Assembly (NCBI RefSeq): GCF_000276605.1
Contig: NZ_AKJX01000178.1
Coordinates: forward strand, 20,604-84,603
Direction of reading: 5' to 3'
From: Acidovorax sp. CF316
GTDB taxonomy: Bacteria; Pseudomonadota; Gammaproteobacteria; Burkholderiales; Burkholderiaceae_C
DNA: 64,000 bases
Shown here in pieces: positions 1-8,511 of this stretch. Every line of letters begins with the position of its first letter. Position 1 is the first letter of the stretch. Both the position numbers and the translations under genes were made by a program. The notes below the pieces were generated by a model. The model searched no databases and was not told the DNA's origin. It was given only the letters and a program-made list of their open reading frames with translations.

Positions 1-831
1 AGCTGCAACTTCACCATCGCCAGTGCTACTTCTGCGCGGATCTCTAAACACAGGCTCACGCTTTTGAGCAAATGCATCCAGCCCCTCGGCCAGGTCCGCG
101 CTGCGCGCATAGCTTGCAAACGCGCCGATCTCGGCGCGCGCTGCTGCGCGGGGACCGGACTGCAGGCCGCGGCGCAGCAGTTGCTTAATTGTTTGAAGAC
201 CCAGGGGACTGTGCCGAGCCAGCATGCGTGCCAAGCTTTGCACCGCGCCGGTCAGCTCATCGTCTGCCACCACTTGGTTGACAAGGCCCCATTGCTCCAG
301 GGTACGGGCCGGCAACAGCTCGGCGCTGAGCAACAGGTAGTTGGCCCGGTTCGCGGCGATCTTGCGCGGCAGGCGGGCCGATGAGCCCCCCGCGGGAATG
401 ATGCCGTAGCGCGCATGCCCGTCGCCAATGCGTGCGGACTCCGCGGCAATGACCAGGTCGCAGCACAACAGCAGCTCCAGCCCGCCGGCCACGGCCACGC
501 CATTGACGGCGCCGATGACCGGCATGGGCAGATCCTCGATGCGGTCGAAAACCTGCTGGGCATAGCGCAGCCGGGCCAAGAGGCGGTCGGTCGTGGGCTC
601 GGCCAGATCGGCCTGGAAGCCGCGCAGGTCGCCCCCGGCGCAGAAGGCCTTGCGGCCCGCGCCGGTGATGACCACGCAGCGCACGGCACCGCTGTCCCTG
701 TGCAGGTCTTCAACTGCCTCGGCCAGTTGCTCCAGCATGGGCAGGGACAGCGCATTCATGCTCGCAGGGTGGTCGAGCGTGAGCCACTCCTCCCCGTCCT
801 TGCGCTCCCTGCCGATCAGGCGTTCCGTCAT
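1..831 (-). CDS. Enoyl-CoA hydratase/isomerase (C-terminus cut by window edge)
   Basis: Crotonase-fold enzyme, expected to hydrate a 2-enoyl-CoA during beta-oxidation. The frame is open from an ATG at 831 to base 1 with no stop, giving 277 residues, which is already about the usual family length, so little is missing. The crotonase signature is visible: the first oxyanion-hole segment reads GAGRKAFCAGGDL and the second reads VNGVAVAGGLELLL. It lies 20 bases after the thiolase gene on the same strand and is probably the third gene of the SDR-thiolase-hydratase operon. Whether it is a hydratase, an isomerase or a retro-aldol (feruloyl-CoA type) member cannot be settled by eye. Confidence 0.85.
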   Translation of the reverse strand, partial: MTERLIGRERKDGEEWLTLDHPASMNALSLPMLEQLAEAVEDLHRDSGAVRCVVITGAGRKAFCAGGDLRGFQADLAEPTTDRLLARLRYAQQVFDRIEDLPMPVIGAVNGVAVAGGLELLLCCDLVIAAESARIGDGHARYGIIPAGGSSARLPRKIAANRANYLLLSAELLPARTLEQWGLVNQVVADDELTGAVQSLARMLARHSPLGLQTIKQLLRRGLQSGPRAAARAEIGAFASYARSADLAEGLDAFAQKREPVFRDPRRSSTGDGEVAA

Positions 832-851
832 GAGTCGTCTCCTGGCCCGCG

Positions 852-2057
852 CTATACGCGTTCGAAGATGGCGGCTATGCCCTGCCCGCCGCCGATGCAC
901 ATGGTGGCCAGGCCGTAGCGGGCGCCCACGCGCTGCATCTCATAGACCAGCTTCACGGTGATGATCGCCCCGGTGGCCCCGACCGGGTGGCCCAGTGAGA
1001 TACCGCTGCCGTTCGGGTTGACCTTCTCGGGATCGAAGCCCAGCATCTTGCTCACGGCGCAGGCCTGCGCGGCAAAGGCCTCGTTGGACTCGATCACCCC
1101 CAGGTCCGCCACGGACAGGCTCGCGCGCTGCAGTGCCAGTCGCGTCGCGGGCACGGGGCCGATGCCCATGTAGGCCGGGTCTACCCCCGCATGGGCATAG
1201 GAAACCAGCCGTGCCAGGGGCTGCAGGCCGTGGCGCTGCACCGCGTCGCCACTGGCCAGCACCACGGCGGCGGCGCCGTCGTTGATGCCGGAGGCATTGC
1301 CTGCGGTGACCGTGCCGCCCTCTTTCTTGAACAGGGGCCGCAGGCCGGCCAGTTCGCCGGCATCGGTGCCGGGGCGCACATGTTCGTCCTGCGCGAACAC
1401 CACGGTCTTGCCCTTGGCCCGAGTCTCGATGAGCAGGATCTGGTCCTGGAAGCGCCCCGCCGCAATGGCAGCGCTGGCACGCGCGTGGCTCTGGGCGGCC
1501 AGCTCGTCCTGCTCGCTGCGCGAGACGTCGTGGCGCTCGGCCACGTTCTCGGCGGTGACGCCCATGAGGATGCGGTTGAACGGGTCGGTCAGCGCTCCGG
1601 TCAGCGTGTCCTGCAGGGCCACGTCGCCCATGCGCTGGCCCCAGCGCGTGGAGGGCGAGAGAAAGGGCGCGCGGCTCATGCTTTCGGCGCCACCGCCCAC
1701 GGCGATGTCGGCATCGCCCAACATCACGGCCTGGGCCGCGCTCAACACCGCCTGCAGGCCCGAACCGCACAGGCGGTTGAGCGTGAGCGCCGGCACCCCG
1801 AACGGCAGGCCGGCCTGCAGCGTGGCGATGCGGGCCAGGTAGGCGTCGCTGGGCTCGGTGGGGATCACCTGCCCGAAGACGACATGGCCCACGGCATCGG
1901 CCGCCGCACCGCTGCGGCGCAGCGCCTCTGCCGTAACGCTGGCAGCCAATGCGCTGGGTGCCACGTCGCGCAGGCTGCCACCGAAGGAACCGATTGCCGT
2001 GCGCACGGCGGAGACGACAAAGACCTCCTGGGTGCCCATGGGGGTGCTCCCGCTCAT
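852..2057 (-). CDS. Acetyl-CoA acyltransferase (thiolase)
   Basis: Thiolase of 401 residues, of usual length, expected to cleave a 3-oxoacyl-CoA to acetyl-CoA plus a shortened acyl-CoA. The nucleophilic cysteine is Cys97 in RLCGSGLQ, the catalytic histidine is His357 in GISLGHPVG, and the second cysteine is Cys387 in MCIGGGQG. The ATG at 2057 overlaps the stop codon of the upstream dehydrogenase as ATGA, which favours it over an internal ATG at 2039 and suggests translational coupling. It fits the last step of a beta-oxidation cycle with its two neighbours. Long-chain, short-chain or aryl specificity is not readable. Confidence 0.93.
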   Translation of the reverse strand: MSGSTPMGTQEVFVVSAVRTAIGSFGGSLRDVAPSALAASVTAEALRRSGAAADAVGHVVFGQVIPTEPSDAYLARIATLQAGLPFGVPALTLNRLCGSGLQAVLSAAQAVMLGDADIAVGGGAESMSRAPFLSPSTRWGQRMGDVALQDTLTGALTDPFNRILMGVTAENVAERHDVSRSEQDELAAQSHARASAAIAAGRFQDQILLIETRAKGKTVVFAQDEHVRPGTDAGELAGLRPLFKKEGGTVTAGNASGINDGAAAVVLASGDAVQRHGLQPLARLVSYAHAGVDPAYMGIGPVPATRLALQRASLSVADLGVIESNEAFAAQACAVSKMLGFDPEKVNPNGSGISLGHPVGATGAIITVKLVYEMQRVGARYGLATMCIGGGQGIAAIFERV

Positions 2058-3028
2058 GCCTGTGCAGCCGCCGGCTCGCGGGCAGCGCGGGCCTTGAGCA
2101 GCTCGCGCTTGGACTGGTCGAACCCGGTGGCAGGAACGATCTCGCCGCGCCGCTCGACCAGGGCCGGCGCGTTCAGCGCGATCAGCTCGGGCGCCAGCGG
2201 GCCGTCGCCCGCAAAGATGCCTTCGGTCATGGTGACGTTGGAGCAGGCAAAGGCGCCGGCACCCGCGCACAGAATGGTCTTGTTGGGCGCACTGCCCGAG
2301 ACCAGGTACACCAGCCCCGGCGTGACACTGGCGGGCGTGAGCAGGTCCAGCTCTTCCTGCGCGAACAGTTCGTCGGTCATGCGCGTTGCGGCCGAGGGGG
2401 CCAGGCAGTTGACGTGCACGCCGTACTTGGCGCCTTCCATGGCCAGGGTCTGCATGAGCCCCACCAGCCCCATCTTGGCGGCGCTGTAGTTGGCCTGGCC
2501 GAAGTTGCCGAAGAGGCCCGAGGACGAGGTCGTCATCACGATGCGGCCATAGTTCTGGGCCTTCATGGTGTCCCACACGGCCTTGGTGCAGCGCACGGCG
2601 CCCATGAGGTGCACGTCGACGATGGCGGCGAAGTCCTCCAGGCTCATCTTGGAAAAGCTCTTGTCGCGCAGGAAGCCGGCGTTGTTGACCAGGATGTCGA
2701 TGCGGCCCCAGCGCGCCAGGGTGGCGTCGACCATGCGCTGCACTTCGGCCGCGTCGGTGACCGAGGCGGCATTGGCCACGGCCTCGCCGCCCATGGAGAT
2801 GATCTCCCGCACGACCGCGTCCGCTTCGGCGGACGAGGCAGCCGAGCCGTCGCGCGCCACGCCCAGGTCGTTGACGACGACCTTGGCGCCGCGCTGCGCG
2901 AGTTCGATGGCATGGGAACGCCCCAGGCCCCGGCCGGCGCCGGTCACGATGGCGACCTGCCCATCCAGGCGCAGGGTGGACAACAAGGGGTTGCCGGCAG
3001 GGCCGGACTTTTCAAACGTTGCAGACAT
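2054..3028 (-). CDS. Short-chain dehydrogenase, probable 3-hydroxyacyl-CoA dehydrogenase
   Basis: A 324-residue SDR, longer than the classical 250-residue form and similar in layout to the N-terminal dehydrogenase domain of multifunctional enzyme type 2. The NAD(P)-binding motif TGAGRGLG is at residues 29-36, NNAG at 115-118, catalytic Ser168 in TTSSSG and the YxxxK pair at Tyr181/Lys185. Flanking thiolase and enoyl-CoA hydratase genes make oxidation of a 3-hydroxyacyl-CoA the likely reaction. It is the first gene of the operon and is divergent from the GAF/PucR regulator across a 185-base gap that holds two dyad elements. Confidence 0.85.
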   Translation of the reverse strand: MSATFEKSGPAGNPLLSTLRLDGQVAIVTGAGRGLGRSHAIELAQRGAKVVVNDLGVARDGSAASSAEADAVVREIISMGGEAVANAASVTDAAEVQRMVDATLARWGRIDILVNNAGFLRDKSFSKMSLEDFAAIVDVHLMGAVRCTKAVWDTMKAQNYGRIVMTTSSSGLFGNFGQANYSAAKMGLVGLMQTLAMEGAKYGVHVNCLAPSAATRMTDELFAQEELDLLTPASVTPGLVYLVSGSAPNKTILCAGAGAFACSNVTMTEGIFAGDGPLAPELIALNAPALVERRGEIVPATGFDQSKRELLKARAAREPAAAQA

Positions 3029-3106
3029 GGTCGTCGATGGAGAGTGGTTGGCAGAGGGGGCCCTGGGGCGCGACAGCAGCGACTGTAGGCACCCGGCCCA
3101 CAGCCA

Positions 3107-3125
3107 ACAATGTGTGTTTTTCACA
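3107..3125. promoter_or_regulatory. Candidate operator ACAATGTG-N6-TCACA (copy 1)
   Basis: The gap between the dehydrogenase and the GAF regulator contains ACAATGTG, six bases, then TCACA. The same pattern occurs at 13885-13903 upstream of the acyl-CoA synthetase operon. It contains TGTG/CACA half-sites like those of CRP, but the arms are five rather than six bases apart. It may be the site of a regulator common to both operons. Found by eye, so chance is possible. Confidence 0.35.
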
Positions 3126-3156
3126 AGCAAGGCACCCGACACTGGGTAGTTCTCAC

Positions 3157-3182
3157 AATGGCGCGCAGAGGCTTGCGCCATT
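3157..3182. promoter_or_regulatory. Inverted repeat, candidate operator of the divergent regulator
   Basis: Perfect eight-base arms AATGGCGC and GCGCCATT are separated by ten bases, in the gap between the beta-oxidation operon and the GAF/PucR regulator. The 18-base arm-to-arm period is near two helical turns, as expected for a dimeric regulator. It sits 31 bases before the proposed GTG start of the regulator, so autoregulation is plausible. Confidence 0.4.
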
Positions 3183-3213
3183 ACCCTTGACCACCTTTTC
3201 CAGGCCCACGCCC

Positions 3214-5211
3214 GTGCAACACCCTGCCCTCGACCCTCCGCCCGCATTCGCCAGCACCGCCGCAATCCATGGCGAAATCCTGCAACTGCTGGAACAGGGA
3301 GACGGCGCACCCGCAGCACTGGCCGCGCTGCTGCAAGAGATCGAGCGGCTGCCCGACGGCCACCCCGACCGCGCGACACTGCTCGGAGCGGCACACCGCG
3401 CACTGGCCATCGGCCAAAGGCTGGAGCAGCACCGCCAGAACGAAGCCAGCCTGCGCGGGGTGTTCGAAAGCGCACAGGCGCTCACCGAGCTCAGGGAGCT
3501 GGACCAGGTGCTGTTCGAGATCGTGGAACGCGGGCGCAAGCTGCTGGGCAGCGACCTGGCCTGGCTGGCCGGCCTGGACCCGGAAGATGGAAGCCTGCGC
3601 GTGCAGGCGGTGAGCGGCGTGTTCTCCAACGAGACGCTCAAGACCAGCACCCACACCACCACGGGCGTCGCCGGCCACGTGCTCCAGAGCCGCAGCCCCT
3701 TCGCCACCAGCGACTACATGGCCGACGTGCATTTCGAGCACAGCCCGGGCACGGACCTGATGATCCGGCGAGAGGGCCTGCAGTCGCTGGTGGCGGCGCC
3801 ACTGCTGTCGGGTGCAGAGGTGGTGGGCATCCTGATCGTGGGAGACCGCTATGCACGCAGCTACCTGCAGCGCGAGATCTCGGTGCTGGCTACGCTGGCC
3901 GCGCACGCCTCGGTGGCGGTGCGCAATGCGCGCGCCTACGATCTCACGCGCCAGGCCCTGCTCAAGGCCGAGCAGGCCAACGCACGGCTGAAGGAGCAGA
4001 CCGCCTCGCTGGAGTACGCGGCCGACGCGCACGAGCAACTGACCCGGCTGCTGGCCAAGGGCGCCTCGCTGAAGGACCTGATCCACGCCGTCGCCACCAT
4101 CCTGGGTGGACAGGTCATGTACCTCAATGCGGCAGGCATCGAGGTGTGCGCCGCCGCCCCTCCCGGTTACGAGGCGCCCGAGGTCATCGGCACCTACCAG
4201 GGATTCTCGGGCATGGACTCGGGCATCCAGTCGGCCGTGGGCCAGAGCCGGGTGACGGGTCGGGCCACGGCGGCCACCGTCCCGGGCACGGACCTGCACT
4301 GCCAGGTGGCGGCCGTGATCAGCAAGGACGAGCTGTTCGGCGCCCTGGTGGTACAGACCCGCGCGCCCATGACCGGGCAGGCGCTGCGCATCCTGGAGCG
4401 CAGCGCCATGGCCACGGCGGTGCTGCAACTGTCGACGGACAAGAGTTCCGCCTCGCTCGACCAGGACCTCAACCTCACGGTGCGCGCCCTGGTGGAGCCC
4501 AGCCAGCACGGGGACAGCGGCTTGGCGGCGCGCATCGCGCGGCATGGTGTCGACATCACGCAGCCGACCATGCTGGCCCTGCTCCAGGTGGAGCCAGGCA
4601 AGGCAGGCTACGCGGTGCGAAAGCTGGCAGGCCGGCAGCGCGGCGCGTTGCAGGTCGCGACCGAGATCGCCGGGCAGGTGGTGGTGCTTGCCAACCATGC
4701 CGACGCCGCAGGCTTCGAGGACGCGCTGCGCACGCTGCTGTTCGACGAACTCTCGCTGCCCGGCGTGGCCTGCATCGCGGGTCCGCACACCTCGCTGCCC
4801 GGGCTGGCCCAGGCCTACGGCCACCTGCAGCGGGCCCTGGGCCTGCTGCACGCGCTGCGCCGGACGGACTGCGTGGTGCACGAGGCCTCGCTGCGCATGT
4901 ATGCGGTGCTGTTCCAGCACCAGTCTGCCGAGGCGCTGGATGCGACCATCGATGCCGTCATCGGCCGGCTGCTCAAGCACGACGCCAGGCGCAACGCCCA
5001 ACTCACCGACACCCTGCACGCCTACCTGGACCACCAGCAGAATGCCCGGGCCACGGCAGCGGCGCTGCAGATCCACGCCAACACCCTGCACAACCGGCTG
5101 GAAGCCATAGGCGCCCTGCTCGGCCCGTGGGAGGCGGACGGCCGTGTGGCAGACATCCACCTGGCCCTGCGCCTCGCACGGCTCAGGGGCGCGCCACCGC
5201 CATCCGCATAG
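3214..5211 (+). CDS. GAF-domain transcriptional regulator with PucR/CdaR-type C-terminal HTH
   Basis: Regulator of about 665 residues. After an N-terminal helical stretch there is a GAF sensor domain containing GVAGHVLQSRSPF and VAAPLLSGAEVVGILIVGD, then a long linker. The C-terminal helix-turn-helix resembles that of PucR/CdaR proteins (TLHAYLDHQQNARATAAAL, then IHANTLHNRLEAI). The gene is divergent from the dehydrogenase-thiolase-hydratase operon and probably controls it in response to a pathway metabolite. The start is uncertain: no good Shine-Dalgarno sequence precedes the GTG at 3214, and a TTG at 3187 or a GTG at 3111 is in frame. It converges on the esterase gene with only three bases between the stop codons. 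Confidence 0.8.
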   Translation: MQHPALDPPPAFASTAAIHGEILQLLEQGDGAPAALAALLQEIERLPDGHPDRATLLGAAHRALAIGQRLEQHRQNEASLRGVFESAQALTELRELDQVLFEIVERGRKLLGSDLAWLAGLDPEDGSLRVQAVSGVFSNETLKTSTHTTTGVAGHVLQSRSPFATSDYMADVHFEHSPGTDLMIRREGLQSLVAAPLLSGAEVVGILIVGDRYARSYLQREISVLATLAAHASVAVRNARAYDLTRQALLKAEQANARLKEQTASLEYAADAHEQLTRLLAKGASLKDLIHAVATILGGQVMYLNAAGIEVCAAAPPGYEAPEVIGTYQGFSGMDSGIQSAVGQSRVTGRATAATVPGTDLHCQVAAVISKDELFGALVVQTRAPMTGQALRILERSAMATAVLQLSTDKSSASLDQDLNLTVRALVEPSQHGDSGLAARIARHGVDITQPTMLALLQVEPGKAGYAVRKLAGRQRGALQVATEIAGQVVVLANHADAAGFEDALRTLLFDELSLPGVACIAGPHTSLPGLAQAYGHLQRALGLLHALRRTDCVVHEASLRMYAVLFQHQSAEALDATIDAVIGRLLKHDARRNAQLTDTLHAYLDHQQNARATAAALQIHANTLHNRLEAIGALLGPWEADGRVADIHLALRLARLRGAPPPSA

Positions 5212-5214
5212 GGC

Positions 5215-6918
5215 CTACGGCACGCATTCGAACGAAGCGGCCAGGTTGGCATCGCCACGGCCCTTGTAGCGGGGCCAGGTCGGGTACTCGCACATCGGGC
5301 GCGTGCGGCCCGGTACCCCGGTGATGTCCGCGACCACCTGGGCCACGGGGATCTTGCCGTCGACGCGCCAGGCATCCAGTGCCGTCAGCGAGTCCCACGC
5401 CGCGTTGAACACCTGGCTCGAAGCGTGGCCGTAGCCGGGCACCTCGTAGTAGCGCACGAACCCGTCCACCTTCGACGCGCCGAGCTGGGCCTGCAGGCGC
5501 CGGTAGTATTCTTGCGTGGGGCGCGAGCTGACGACCGTATCGGCCAGGCCATGGGCGATCAGCAGCTTGCCGCCGCGGGCCTGGAAGGCCGAGATGTCCG
5601 TTTTGGCATCCAGCAGCCGGCTGACTTCCTGTACGCGGCCCGTCCATGGGCCCATGTTTTCCGGATCGAACTCGAGGGAGTTGAGGTTCTGGTCGCGCGC
5701 CACGAAGTAGCGCACCCACTGGTCGCCCAGGATGGCCATGAACGGCGCCGTGACCGGCATGGGGAAGGCCGGCTGCGAGGTATTGAAGTTCACCAGGCTC
5801 ACGTAGGCCTGGGTCGGCTTGTTCCAAGCGGTGATGCCGGTGTCGGCCCCCCAGACGTTGAAGCCCGGGTGGTCGGTGTCGCCGTTGAGCAGGGGCGCCT
5901 TGAAGCTGAACGGGCTGTTGATCATCTTGAGCGCGGTGATCTGCGCATCCGACAGGCAGGTGTCACCCGTATCCGCACCGCCGGGGCAGCGCAGCGGCGC
6001 GCCGCGCAGCATCGCGGTGGACGGATCGAAGCGCGCGTTGCACGCATTCTGGTGGCTGATCACCCCATCGGCCACGCCGTCCAGCGCATCGCAGGCCTCC
6101 AGCGCCGCGTCGAACAGCGCGAGCCGCTTGGCCGGGTTGGGGTAGGCCCCGGGCTGTGCCAGCGCGCGCCCCATGACCTGGCCGGCCAGCAGCGCCGCCA
6201 CGTCGTTCCACGCCGGGTACCAGGCAATGGCGCCGTCCCAGTCGGCCGGCCAGCGCTGGATGGCGGTCAGCGTCTCGCGCCCGCCGTTGGAACCGCCGGC
6301 AAAGTACGAGGTCGCGGGCAGCTTGCCATAGTGCGCCTGGATGATCGCCACCGCGGTGTCGCGCGTCTTCTTCAGGGCATCGCCGCCGTAGTTGCGCAGC
6401 GCTTCGTCGTTCATGGCGAACAGACCATCGCGCGTGGTCAGCGGGCCGGACTGGTGCCCGGAATCGCTGGCGAAGGTGGCATAGCCCCGGCCCAGCGGCG
6501 TGGGCTGGTCGGTGGGCCCGGCCGGCACGTTGTTCTTCACGCTGGGGACGCTGCCGTTGAAGCCGCCGCCGCCGAACATCATGGCCTTCTGGTTCCAGTT
6601 CACTGGCAGGCCGACCTGGAACAGGATGTTGGGGGCCGTGGTGTCCACCGGCGCAATCCTGCCCGCCACTTCGCAGTAGGCGGGCACGGCAGTGGCGCCG
6701 CTGCCGCTGGCCTCCACCAGCTTGGCCGAGGTCACCGTGGCACCGGTGGTCGGCAGCCCGATGGACGCGGCCAGGATGGCCAGCCCCTGCAATTTCTCGC
6801 AGGCCACCGGCGCGGACGCCGCAGGCTCCAGCGATACGCCGCCACAGGCAACGAGCGAACCGCCCGCCGCGATCGCCATGGCCGCGCGCACGGCCCGTTC
6901 TCCAAGAGTGCTTGTCAT
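5215..6918 (-). CDS. Tannase/feruloyl esterase family lipoprotein
   Basis: Alpha/beta-hydrolase of 567 residues in the fungal-tannase/feruloyl-esterase family. The N-terminus ends in a lipobox LVAC with Cys25, so it is likely anchored in the envelope. The nucleophile is Ser210 in FAGGSNGGRE, the acid lies in HGLADTVV and the histidine in GYGHASS. A calcium-loop-like stretch reads CDALDGVADGV. Characterised members carry a cysteine before the serine and after the histidine that form a disulfide; here those positions are glycine and alanine. It is the last gene of the CoA ligase-Liv operon, so it probably releases the acid that the importer takes up. Confidence 0.85.
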   Translation of the reverse strand: MTSTLGERAVRAAMAIAAGGSLVACGGVSLEPAASAPVACEKLQGLAILAASIGLPTTGATVTSAKLVEASGSGATAVPAYCEVAGRIAPVDTTAPNILFQVGLPVNWNQKAMMFGGGGFNGSVPSVKNNVPAGPTDQPTPLGRGYATFASDSGHQSGPLTTRDGLFAMNDEALRNYGGDALKKTRDTAVAIIQAHYGKLPATSYFAGGSNGGRETLTAIQRWPADWDGAIAWYPAWNDVAALLAGQVMGRALAQPGAYPNPAKRLALFDAALEACDALDGVADGVISHQNACNARFDPSTAMLRGAPLRCPGGADTGDTCLSDAQITALKMINSPFSFKAPLLNGDTDHPGFNVWGADTGITAWNKPTQAYVSLVNFNTSQPAFPMPVTAPFMAILGDQWVRYFVARDQNLNSLEFDPENMGPWTGRVQEVSRLLDAKTDISAFQARGGKLLIAHGLADTVVSSRPTQEYYRRLQAQLGASKVDGFVRYYEVPGYGHASSQVFNAAWDSLTALDAWRVDGKIPVAQVVADITGVPGRTRPMCEYPTWPRYKGRGDANLAASFECVP

Positions 6919-7000
6919 AGGTCTCCTTTTGCTTGTAATGGCCCCGGCGATGCACCAAGGCTCTGAACGTCCGCGAAACGGACGGTGGACGCCACGGCCT

Positions 7001-7717
7001 TCAGGCCGCGACGTTGACACCCAGGTAACGGTCCTTGGCCGCGTCGTCGCTGGCGAACTCGGCATTGCTGGCCGTGTAGACCACCCTGCCCTGCTCCAGG
7101 ATGGTGTGACGCTGAGAGAGCTGGGCGCAGACCTCCAGGTTCTGCTCCACCAGCACGATGGGCATGCCCGTGGCGCTGATCTGGCGCAACTGGTCCACGA
7201 TCTCTTCCACGATGACCGGGGCCAGTCCCTCCACGGGCTCGTCGAGCATGAGCAGCCGGGGGTGGTTGAGCAGCGCACGGGCAATGGCCAGCATCTGCTG
7301 CTCGCCGCCCGACAGCTGGGTGCCGCCATTCCTGCGGCGCTCCTTGAGGCGCGGGAAGATGCGGTACACGTCGGCCATCTGCCAGGGCGAGCTGCGGCGC
7401 ACGGCGATGGCCAGGTTTTCCTCCACCGACAGCAGGCCGAAGATGCCGCGGTGCTCGGGCACCAGGCACAGGCCTTGCGCCGCGATGCGGTACGGCTCCT
7501 GCCCGGCCAGGTCGCGGCCCTGGAACACCACGCGCCCGCGCAGCGGCGGCAGCACGCCCACGATGCTCTTGAGCGTGGTGGTCTTGCCCGCCCCATTGCG
7601 GCCCAGCAGGGTGACGACCTCGCCGGCCCTCACCGTGAACGACACGCCCTGCAGCACATGGCTCTTGCCATAGCAGGCGTGCAGGTCTTCCACCTGCAGT
7701 ACGACATCGGTGCTCAA
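7001..7717 (-). CDS. livF: Branched-chain/aromatic acid ABC importer ATPase, LivF type
   Basis: ABC ATPase of 238 residues. Walker A is GRNGAGKTTT, the signature is LSGGEQQ and Walker B is LLMLDEP followed by VEGLAP, typical of LivF. Its start overlaps the end of the LivG-type gene by four bases. It energises the importer whose other parts are encoded directly upstream. Context with an acyl-CoA synthetase and an esterase suggests an aromatic or aryl-alkanoic acid substrate rather than branched-chain amino acids. Confidence 0.93.
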   Translation of the reverse strand: MSTDVVLQVEDLHACYGKSHVLQGVSFTVRAGEVVTLLGRNGAGKTTTLKSIVGVLPPLRGRVVFQGRDLAGQEPYRIAAQGLCLVPEHRGIFGLLSVEENLAIAVRRSSPWQMADVYRIFPRLKERRRNGGTQLSGGEQQMLAIARALLNHPRLLMLDEPVEGLAPVIVEEIVDQLRQISATGMPIVLVEQNLEVCAQLSQRHTILEQGRVVYTASNAEFASDDAAKDRYLGVNVAA

Positions 7718-8511
7718 TTGCGGCCCCCTGTGATCATGTTGCCCAGATAGGCGCGGCGCACCTGCTCGTCGTTGCGGATCGCATCGGGTGTGCCTTCCAC
7801 CAGCACACGCCCGAGCTGCATCACCGTGATGGTGTCGGAGATGCCCATCACGATGTCCATGTTGTGCTCGATCAGCACCACGGCATACCCGTCCTGTTTG
7901 AGCGCAAAGATCAGCGCCTTCATCTCGCCGATGTCGTCGATGCCCATGCCCGAGGTGGGCTCATCCAGGAAGACGATGCGCGGCTGCGCGGCCAACGCCA
8001 TGGCCACTTCCAGCCGGCGCTGCTGGCCGTGGGACAGCAGCGCCGCGGCGCGCCCGGCCACAGGGCCGAGCCGAAAGCGCGCGAGCAGCCCCTCGGCCAC
8101 AGCCATCGCCGCATCATCGGGTGCAGGGGGACGCCAGCCGAACAGCGCCTGGCGCGGCACCCGGCCCTGGGCGGCCACGCGCAGGTTCTCGCGCACGCTC
8201 AGGTTCTGGAACAGGCTGGTGACCTGGAACGAGCGCGCCATGCCGCTCTGCACGCGTTGGTGCCCGGGCAGGTGGCCCACCTCCTGCCCCGCAAAGCGGA
8301 TGCGGCCCGCGGTGATGGGCACGGTGCCCGTGAGCGTGTGGAACAGCGTGGTCTTGCCCGCGCCGTTGGGCCCGATGACCGAATGGATGCTGCCTGGCAT
8401 CACGTCCAGGCTGACCGACTCCACGGCCGTGAAGGCGCCATAGCGCTTGGTGACAGAGCGCGCCTGCAGCAGCGCCCCGGTGGTTCCGTCCATGCTGGCG
8501 CTGTGGTTCAT
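7714..8511 (-). CDS. livG: ABC importer ATPase, LivG type
   Basis: ABC ATPase of 265 residues. Walker A is GPNGAGKTTLF, the signature is LSHGQQRRLE and Walker B is IVFLDEPTSGMG. The C-terminus ends in the LivG-like RRAYLGN. The signature serine-glycine pair is SH instead of SG, which is common in this subfamily. It overlaps both neighbours by four bases (LivM before, LivF after), so the set is almost certainly one transcript. Confidence 0.93.
   Translation of the reverse strand: MNHSASMDGTTGALLQARSVTKRYGAFTAVESVSLDVMPGSIHSVIGPNGAGKTTLFHTLTGTVPITAGRIRFAGQEVGHLPGHQRVQSGMARSFQVTSLFQNLSVRENLRVAAQGRVPRQALFGWRPPAPDDAAMAVAEGLLARFRLGPVAGRAAALLSHGQQRRLEVAMALAAQPRIVFLDEPTSGMGIDDIGEMKALIFALKQDGYAVVLIEHNMDIVMGISDTITVMQLGRVLVEGTPDAIRNDEQVRRAYLGNMITGGRN

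Noticed and set aside
3107..3125. CRP-binding site
   Set aside because: The half-sites TGTG and TCACA resemble CRP, but the spacer is five bases, not six, in both copies. Kept only as a candidate operator of unknown factor.
852..3475. Apparent long fusion frames extending thiolase and dehydrogenase upstream into their neighbours
   Set aside because: The extensions are out-of-frame readings of the neighbouring gene. Family alignments begin at the internal starts, and the thiolase start overlaps the previous stop as ATGA.
5215..7596. Extended esterase frame reaching into the LivF gene
   Set aside because: The extra N-terminal sequence is Arg/Ser/Ala-rich shadow of LivF. The lipoprotein signal at the internal ATG (6918) is the natural start.
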